A DNA stretch of 64,000 bases, taken from NCBI RefSeq assembly GCF_024741235.1, contig NZ_JANSKA010000003.1:1-64000 (forward strand). The letters run 5' to 3'. A model generated the notes under the pieces. It had not been told where the DNA came from. It searched no databases and saw only the letters and a list, made by a program, of their open reading frames with translations. The stretch is from Tractidigestivibacter montrealensis. GTDB lineage: Bacteria; Actinomycetota; Coriobacteriia; Coriobacteriales; Atopobiaceae. The position numbers and the translations under genes are program-made. The stretch's first letter is position 1; each line of letters starts with the position of its first letter. Positions 59,197 through 64,000 of this stretch are shown piece after piece.

Positions 59197-60531
59197 CTAC
59201 TCCCCCGCGTTGGCCTCGCGACGCAGGATCTCGTCGGCGAGGATCGAGTCGCCGTGCTTGGCCAGGGCAATGAAGGCGCACATGGCCGCACCCATCACGG
59301 TGATGTAGAGGAAGAGCTGAGACTCGGCCACATCCATCACCAGCCCGGAGAGGATGGGCGTCACAACCTGCGCTGCCATGCTCACCGTGTAGTAGTAGCC
59401 AGAGTAGCGGCCAACGCTCCGGGAGCTGCAGCCCTCGAGGATCATGGGATACACGCACAGGTCAACGGCACCCAGAGAAGCGCCCATGAACAGGAAGAGA
59501 ACGTAGTAGAGGGGCGTGAACGACGGGAAGAGCCACATGATGGCCGGACAGATGGTCATCACCAAGCCGGCAACGAGGGCGACGCGCTTCCTGCCCACCT
59601 TGAGGGAGAGGTTGGCCACCGGAACGTACGAGAGAAGCCCGCCCGCAATGGTGACAATGTTGATGATTGCGTAGGAGCCGCCGAGCATCGAGAAGAAGTC
59701 CGACGCGTAGCGCGAGATATTGGTGGTCATGGCGTTATAGGACATGTAGTAGAAGAAGACGGCGCCAAGGAGCAGGGCAATCGAGCGCACGAGCTCTGGG
59801 TCGGTCACGCGCTCCTTGCCTTCCTCGGCGTCGTCATCCGCATCGATCGAGTCTTCCTTGATGCCCATGGCAAGGCTCTCCTCATGCATCTTTGCCACAG
59901 ACTTGGGCTCGTTGAGAAGCACGCGATAGACCACGGCCGCCACGGCGATCACGATGCCCTGCAGCAGGAACACCGGCACGTAGTCCGGGTTGGCCACCGA
60001 GGGGACAAGAACCGAGATGGCCACCAGCATGACGCCCGTGCCCGCGTATCCCACAATCTTGTCGACCGAGTCGCCCTTGGTACGCAGCGGACGCGGCGTG
60101 ATATCCGCCACAATCGCCAGGGTCGCGGTGCGATAGGAGCAGATGGCAACCAGAGTCACCAGAATCATCGCGATGAGCAGAGGCAGGCTTCCCAGGTTGT
60201 TTGCCACGGCGATGAGCGGTACAGAGACCGCTGCAACGGCAGATCCGGCCAGGATGAAGGGGGTTCTTCTCCCCAGGTGCGAGCGACAGCGGTCGGAGAG
60301 GATGCCAAACCACGGGAGAAGGAACAGGCCAAACACGTTGTCGAGCGCCATCACAACGCCGGTGAGCCAGTTGGAGAGACCAAAGGTCTGGGTGAGCATC
60401 TTGGGGACCAGGCCGTCGAAGACCTGCCAGAACGAGATCATCCCCATAAAGGGAAGAGAGGCGATCGCACAGCGCTTCCAGTCGAAGGGGATCTTCCGCT
60501 TGGGCGTAGTGCCCTGCTTCTTCTCGGCCAT
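59197..60531 (-). CDS. MFS transporter (SLC45/GPH-like)
   Basis: 444 residues, twelve membrane helices with a long charged cytoplasmic loop (GIKEDSIDADDDAEEGKERVTDPEL, about residue 225). The first half has VMALDNVFGLFLLPWFGILSDRCRSHLGRRTPFILAGS, a GPH/SLC45-type motif (D-R-G-R-R-x-P), and the second half KVGRKRVALVAG. Such carriers move sugars, glucosides or other small solutes with H+ or Na+. It follows the M20 gene after 60 bp, so the two probably act on the same substrate. Confidence 0.8.
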   Translation of the reverse strand: MAEKKQGTTPKRKIPFDWKRCAIASLPFMGMISFWQVFDGLVPKMLTQTFGLSNWLTGVVMALDNVFGLFLLPWFGILSDRCRSHLGRRTPFILAGSAVAAVSVPLIAVANNLGSLPLLIAMILVTLVAICSYRTATLAIVADITPRPLRTKGDSVDKIVGYAGTGVMLVAISVLVPSVANPDYVPVFLLQGIVIAVAAVVYRVLLNEPKSVAKMHEESLAMGIKEDSIDADDDAEEGKERVTDPELVRSIALLLGAVFFYYMSYNAMTTNISRYASDFFSMLGGSYAIINIVTIAGGLLSYVPVANLSLKVGRKRVALVAGLVMTICPAIMWLFPSFTPLYYVLFLFMGASLGAVDLCVYPMILEGCSSRSVGRYSGYYYTVSMAAQVVTPILSGLVMDVAESQLFLYITVMGAAMCAFIALAKHGDSILADEILRREANAGE

Positions 60532-60591
60532 CTTGGCTCCTCTCGTCCTGGCAACGCCGGAAGGCGACGCGGCAGGCCTTGGTTGCGTTCC

Positions 60592-62082
60592 TTATGCCTT
60601 CAGCTGGTCAAGCCCTCGAACAAATGCCACGTAGAACTCCACACCACGCTTGTAGTCATCAACCGGGATGCGCTCGTTGGCCCCGTGGATGAGCCCGCGC
60701 GCCACCGGCGTGTAGATGAAGGCGGCAAAGCGGTACACATGGTCGCAGATCTTGGTGAACGAGCGCGAGTCCGAGCAGCTGGTCTGCACGTAGGGGCACA
60801 CGCCCGCCTCGGGATAGACACCGGCGACGCAGCGACGGATGTAGTCAAACTGCACGTCGTCGTGCGGCGAGAAGGGCGAGGGCTCGTTGACCAGGCTGTT
60901 CTCGGCAATCTCCACGCTCACGGCATCTGGGGCAACACCGGACGCGCGGCACTCCTCGGCAGCCTGAGCGCGAGCGCGAGAAAGCGCGGCGCTCACGTCC
61001 TCGAACGGGGCCACGCGCACATTGAGGTTAGCCGTAGCCTCGGGCGGCAGGACGTTTCTCGCAGGCGACCCTTGAAGCTGTGTGAGCGCGTAGGTCGAGC
61101 GGACCATGGGGCCGGTCTCGGCACCGGCGGCAAGGATGCGCCCCACCAGCGGCCGGAAGAGCCACATGTTTGCAAAGATGATGCGATAGGCAAAGCTCCC
61201 GCGGGCCGCGAGCTCCTGAAGCATGGCCGTGACAGCATCTGCAACCTGCGGTTTTCCGGGATGGCCGCAGATGCGCTCCGTCGCGCGGGCAAGAAGCCGT
61301 GTGGCATCGTTGTTCGAGGGGGCAGACGCGTGCCCGCCCGTACCATGCGCCGTCACGGTGACGTCCACATGGCCCTTCTCAGAGACGCCCACCATAGCCA
61401 TGGGCGAGGTCACGCCCAGGGGCACGCCAGTGGCAACCGCGCCGCCCTCATCGAGGACCATGCAGGGATGCACGTTGTGCTCGCGCAGCCACGCCACGGC
61501 ATTGTCGGCCGTGGGGCCAGAGGTCTCCTCGCAGCAGGACGAGAAGAACCAGATGTCGCGCGGCGGGACGTAGCCCTTGGCCAACAAGTGCTCGAACGCC
61601 TCCATGCAGCCGCAGAAGCAGAGCTTGTTGTCGAGCGTGCCGCGGGCCCAGATCTGCCCGTCGTGGACCTCGGCCTCAAAGGGCGGGTAGGTCCACTCCT
61701 GGCCATCGGTTGGCACCACGTCGTGGTGGGCCATCATCACGACGGGCGCCAACGAGGAGTCACGCCCAGGCCAGCGCATGAGGATGCCGTACTCGTCGAT
61801 GTGGGTGAGCTCGAACGCCTGGAACGTGCGCGGGTAGAGGCGCTGGAGCGTGGGCACCCAGCGATCGAAGGGTTCGCGGTCAAGCTTGGCCGGGTCGTCT
61901 CGCGAGACGGTGGGAATACGCAGTAGCGTGCGGAAGCGCTCGACCTCCGCGTCGCCGGCATGGTAGCCGCCCGCGTCGATGGGCGAGCCGGCCGGAAGCG
62001 TTGGCTTGAGCGCCGCCGCGCGAACCACGCATGCGACTGCCAACGCGAGAATGACTACCAGGATGAGAATGACAGCAACCAT
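60592..62082 (-). CDS. M20 family peptidase with N-terminal membrane anchor (PM20D1/carnosinase type)
   Basis: 496 residues from the ATG at 62082, GGAGG four bases upstream. A single hydrophobic helix (MVAVILILVVILALAVACVVRAAAL) anchors it. Ligands: VVMMAHHDVVPTDGQEWTYPPF, WARGTLDNKLCFCGCMEAFEHLL, SSCCEETSG (catalytic Glu pair), MVLDEGGAV, and late HGANERIPVDDYKRGVEFYV. This resembles PM20D1-like peptidases that make or cleave N-acyl amino acids. It precedes an MFS gene. Confidence 0.88.
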   Translation of the reverse strand: MVAVILILVVILALAVACVVRAAALKPTLPAGSPIDAGGYHAGDAEVERFRTLLRIPTVSRDDPAKLDREPFDRWVPTLQRLYPRTFQAFELTHIDEYGILMRWPGRDSSLAPVVMMAHHDVVPTDGQEWTYPPFEAEVHDGQIWARGTLDNKLCFCGCMEAFEHLLAKGYVPPRDIWFFSSCCEETSGPTADNAVAWLREHNVHPCMVLDEGGAVATGVPLGVTSPMAMVGVSEKGHVDVTVTAHGTGGHASAPSNNDATRLLARATERICGHPGKPQVADAVTAMLQELAARGSFAYRIIFANMWLFRPLVGRILAAGAETGPMVRSTYALTQLQGSPARNVLPPEATANLNVRVAPFEDVSAALSRARAQAAEECRASGVAPDAVSVEIAENSLVNEPSPFSPHDDVQFDYIRRCVAGVYPEAGVCPYVQTSCSDSRSFTKICDHVYRFAAFIYTPVARGLIHGANERIPVDDYKRGVEFYVAFVRGLDQLKA

Positions 62083-62141
62083 GGCGCCTCCAGTGACGTT
62101 TGGGCCATGGTAGCTCTTCCTCCTCGCCCCCTCCCCCTCCA

Positions 62142-62220
62142 TTCTTTATCGGTATCTGAGAATTTCGATTTCAGCGACCTGCGGAAACACTGGCCCTACT
62201 TCACAGTGATCGATAAAGAA
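62142..62220. repeat. Hairpin element D (79-bp family)
   Basis: Arms start TTCTTTATCGGTATCTG (62142-62158) and end CAGTGATCGATAAAGAA (62204-62220), pairing at 14 of 17. Core GCGACCTGCGGAAAC starts 32 bases in, exactly as in element C. The left flank CCCTCCCCCTCC and right flank CGCAG also match C. It lies 59 bp upstream of the M20 start. Confidence 0.85.
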
Positions 62221-62362
62221 CGCAGATATGGGCAAAACAGCACCGTAGAAGTCCTTCTCGACAGACCACAGAGGCCGCCCGCACGGCTGCCAAACCGTAG
62301 AATCTTCTCGCTGCCCGTCCAAGCAACAGGCCGTTGTGTGATTCCGTTCAGCGCTGAGGAGA

Positions 62363-62460
62363 CAAACCTCACACGTGTTTTTTCTTTATTGATATTCTGG
62401 CGCTCTTAACTGGGGTTTCACTGCCAAATATCAAAAAATAAATATCACGTGTGAGGTTGT
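62363..62460. repeat. Hairpin element F, with long AT-rich arms
   Basis: Arms run from ACAAACCTCACACGTG (62363) to CACGTGTGAGGTTGT (62460), about 37 bases each with few mismatches and one gap. AACTGGGGTTTCAC is at the centre (62408-62421); on the other strand GTGAAACCCCAGTT, a diverged version of the core. A third partial copy of the GTGAGGTTGT end follows at 62464-62473. Confidence 0.75.
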
Positions 62461-62517
62461 CGCGTGAGGTTGTTCCTGAGCTCGGCGCGTGAGGTCTCCC
62501 GGCGCGCTGGGACTAAG

Positions 62518-63336
62518 CTACACCGAGAAGGGCCATTCGCCGACGGCGAGGGCTTCGATCGCAGCGGCAACGGCATCGTCCTCGCAGCGGCCAATGTGCC
62601 AGCGGGCTGCCGTTGCCGCCTCGGGCTGGGCGTTGGCAACCGCCACGGAGTTGGGAACCGCCGAGAAGAGCGGCAGGTCGTTGCCGGCGTCGCCAAAGAC
62701 CACGACCTCGTCCGCGTCAATGCCGAGAAGCTCGCACAGCATGCGCGCTCCGGAACCCTTGTTGTAGCCGTGCGGCATCACGTTGGAGAAGCCTGCGTGC
62801 GCGTAGTCGAGGTCCAGCTCAGGAACCTCGCGCGCCGCCCGGGCGATAAGATCTCGCGTGCCCGCCTCGTCCGTGTCCACGAACACGTTGGCCTTGACCA
62901 CCACATCCGGTACGGCGTCGACCGGCACGCACTTCTCGGCGTAGGCGGGAAAGGGGCGCCTAAGGTCCTCTCGGCTTCCGGCAACCAGGAGCGGCGTTCC
63001 TCCGTCAAAGCAGAGCATCCCGGAATGCGGTACGCCCGCAAGCATTGCCGCCAGTCGCACAAGCGCGTCGTGCGGCTGGCGCTCCTCGTACACTAGCTTG
63101 CCACCGAGGTAGACCTGCTGGCCATTGGTGGCCAGGCAGGTGGCGCAGCAAGCGGCATCCCCGCCAAAGAAGGGCGGAATCCAGTCGATTCCGCGACCGC
63201 TTGCGGGACCAATGGCAATGCCGGCATCAAGCGCTGCGTGGAAGGCCCGTATCGTGCGCTGGGAGACCTGGGGATTGCCCTTGGGCAGAATCGTCCCATC
63301 GATGTCGCAAAGGATGAGCTTGGTGTTTTTCGGCAT
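62518..63336 (-). CDS. HAD superfamily phosphatase (Cof type)
   Basis: 272 residues. Motif I ILCDIDGTILPKGNP with the nucleophile Asp, motif II IAIGPASGRGIDWIP, a cap domain of the Cof (IIB) kind, the Lys/Asp of the MLCELLGIDADEVVVFGDAGNDLPLF region, which is motifs III-IV, and NSVAVANAQPEAATAARW. It dephosphorylates sugar phosphates or nucleotides; the substrate is unknown. AGGGTAGGGGCG precedes the ATG at 63336. Confidence 0.88.
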   Translation of the reverse strand: MPKNTKLILCDIDGTILPKGNPQVSQRTIRAFHAALDAGIAIGPASGRGIDWIPPFFGGDAACCATCLATNGQQVYLGGKLVYEERQPHDALVRLAAMLAGVPHSGMLCFDGGTPLLVAGSREDLRRPFPAYAEKCVPVDAVPDVVVKANVFVDTDEAGTRDLIARAAREVPELDLDYAHAGFSNVMPHGYNKGSGARMLCELLGIDADEVVVFGDAGNDLPLFSAVPNSVAVANAQPEAATAARWHIGRCEDDAVAAAIEALAVGEWPFSV

Positions 63337-63592
63337 TTCGCCCCTACCCTCTCTGCACCACCTGCGCTACAAGGCGGTAACGCCCGCGTCTCCCATCTCG
63401 GCACTGGCATCAACTGTCTTCTCGCCAGTACCCCTTACCACTGTACCCGGGGAAGCCTGGTCTCCGTCAAATGTAATGCCTTTCGTGCCCATGGAAAGCC
63501 GTGGCCACCCGCTGTGGTGACGTGATAGTAGGTGCGCCCTTGGCTGTTTTCCGCAGCGAGAGGGTTGGGCGGTACCGAAGCAGCTCAAATAG
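63337..63592. other. Gene-free stretch upstream of the HAD gene
   Basis: No coding region or RNA gene supported. Contains the HAD ribosome site (63337-63352) and presumably its promoter; no clear boxes seen. Confidence 0.4.
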
Positions 63593-63670
63593 CGCACACG
63601 AAAACGATCCGGCGTTCTTCTCGGCGGCGTTTTCCCAGGGACTTGGTAGTAGGGGTCGTTTTGGCGTGCG
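63593..63670. repeat. Hairpin element I, probable member
   Basis: Arms CGCACACGAAAACGATC (63593-63609) and GGTCGTTTTGGCGTGCG (63654-63670) pair at 14 of 17. Core GTTTTCCCAGGG (63629-63640) is off the midpoint by about five bases. Confidence 0.55.
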
Positions 63671-63755
63671 CTTTTGCGGGACTGGAGGCCACGGGCGGGA
63701 CCGACTCGAAGCACGGGCGCCCCTCGCCTCCGTTGCGAGGGCGCCCCTTTCCTCA

Positions 63756-63856
63756 AAAACTGCGGCTTAATTGCAGTTGGCCGGGGTCGCTGCCGAGAAG
63801 AACCGCAGGTAGCGACCTCGGCCCCTCCTGGCGGGCTGCAATTAAGCCGCAGTTTT
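63756..63856. repeat. Hairpin element B (101-bp family)
   Basis: Perfect 21-base arms beginning AAAACTGCGGCTTAATTGCA (63756-63776) and ending AATTAAGCCGCAGTTTT (63836-63856). A second, nested stem GGCCGGGGTCGCT (63779-63791) / AGCGACCTCGGCC (63811-63823) pairs at 12 of 13, leaving a loop with CGAGAAGAACCGCAGGT. Same length and central 19 bases as element A. The 144 bases to the window end show nothing clear. Confidence 0.88.
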
Positions 63857-64000
63857 CCCAGGCGGCCAAGCTCGGGGGCCGCCACGTGCCCACACCAAGC
63901 CCGCCGTCTCGGAGGACGGTGCCGCGAAGGGGACAGCGAGAAAGACTAACCTTTCGGCGCCCCGCCTAAAAACGGAGACGCCAAAAGGCCGGAAACACAC

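Noticed and set aside
1-64000. tRNA, rRNA, transposase and prophage genes
   Set aside because: Looked for T-loop words (GGTTCGAATCC type), rRNA core words and DDE/tyrosine-recombinase motifs on both strands by eye; none found, though a short tRNA could be missed without a program.

Overview
The window is high-GC, densely coded DNA that fits a fermentative, anaerobic Coriobacteriia member (Actinomycetota), most likely of the Olsenella/Atopobiaceae kind. The evidence is a Flp/Tad pilus operon without an outer-membrane secretin, a flavodiiron oxygen reductase, a D-lactate dehydrogenase next to pyruvate kinase, a mannose-family PTS with a LevR-like regulator, a pheST operon under a T-box, and an Opp-peptidase-AroM cluster. 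This placement is inference from gene content only.

Layout. 1-694: gene-free DNA with seven GGGGTA...TACCCC-framed palindromes. 695-2214: two paralogues of an unrecognised XRE-linked protein, one broken by a deletion. 2326-5802: flavodiiron protein and a DUF2207 membrane protein. 5876-15737: a 13-gene Tad pilus operon on the minus strand (cpaB, tadZ, tadA, tadB, tadC, flp, then TadE/TadG-type pseudopilins, a DUF192 protein and an FHA protein), nearly all start-stop coupled. 16110-19994: rsgA and a calcium-type P-ATPase. 20305-22831: D-LDH and pyruvate kinase. 22928-24259: a GH13 enzyme. 25082-29715: T-box, pheS, pheT and a phospholipase-C-like gene. 30204-31181: an amidohydrolase without a normal start codon, preceded by a 61-bp-period repeat. 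31708-34740: a LytTR regulator, sensor kinase and AEC transporter. 34930-38426: a GH3 glucosidase with swapped domain order and a small membrane protein. 38512-46810: a PTS operon (IIB, IIC, IID, ceramidase-like, IIA, DUF1275, Nif3-like) and its LevR-like activator. 46942-47673: an AlbA_2-type remnant. 47785-58230: oppABCDF with an M20 and an S10 peptidase, divergent from DUF1177-aroM. 58255-59073: an RpiR regulator. 59197-63336: MFS transporter, M20 peptidase and HAD phosphatase. The rest is repeats.

How it works together. Several blocks point to scavenging peptides and sugars (Opp with two peptidases, PTS, GH13, GH3, ceramidase-like hydrolase), with fermentation through pyruvate kinase and D-LDH, oxygen detoxification by the flavodiiron protein, and surface attachment by the Tad pilus.

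Most unusual signal. Scattered through the intergenic DNA is a set of long hairpins whose arms differ in sequence but stay complementary, while the exact centre of each carries a variant of one short core, CGCAGGT (or CCCAGGT). Two subfamilies occur twice at fixed lengths (101 bp at 24444 and 63756; 79 bp at 31585 and 62142). At least eight members are clear by eye and four more are possible. I know no described element with this design. Separate oddities are the palindrome array at 67-324 and the 61-bp-period array at 29852-30095. I saw no tRNA, rRNA, cas gene, transposase or phage gene.
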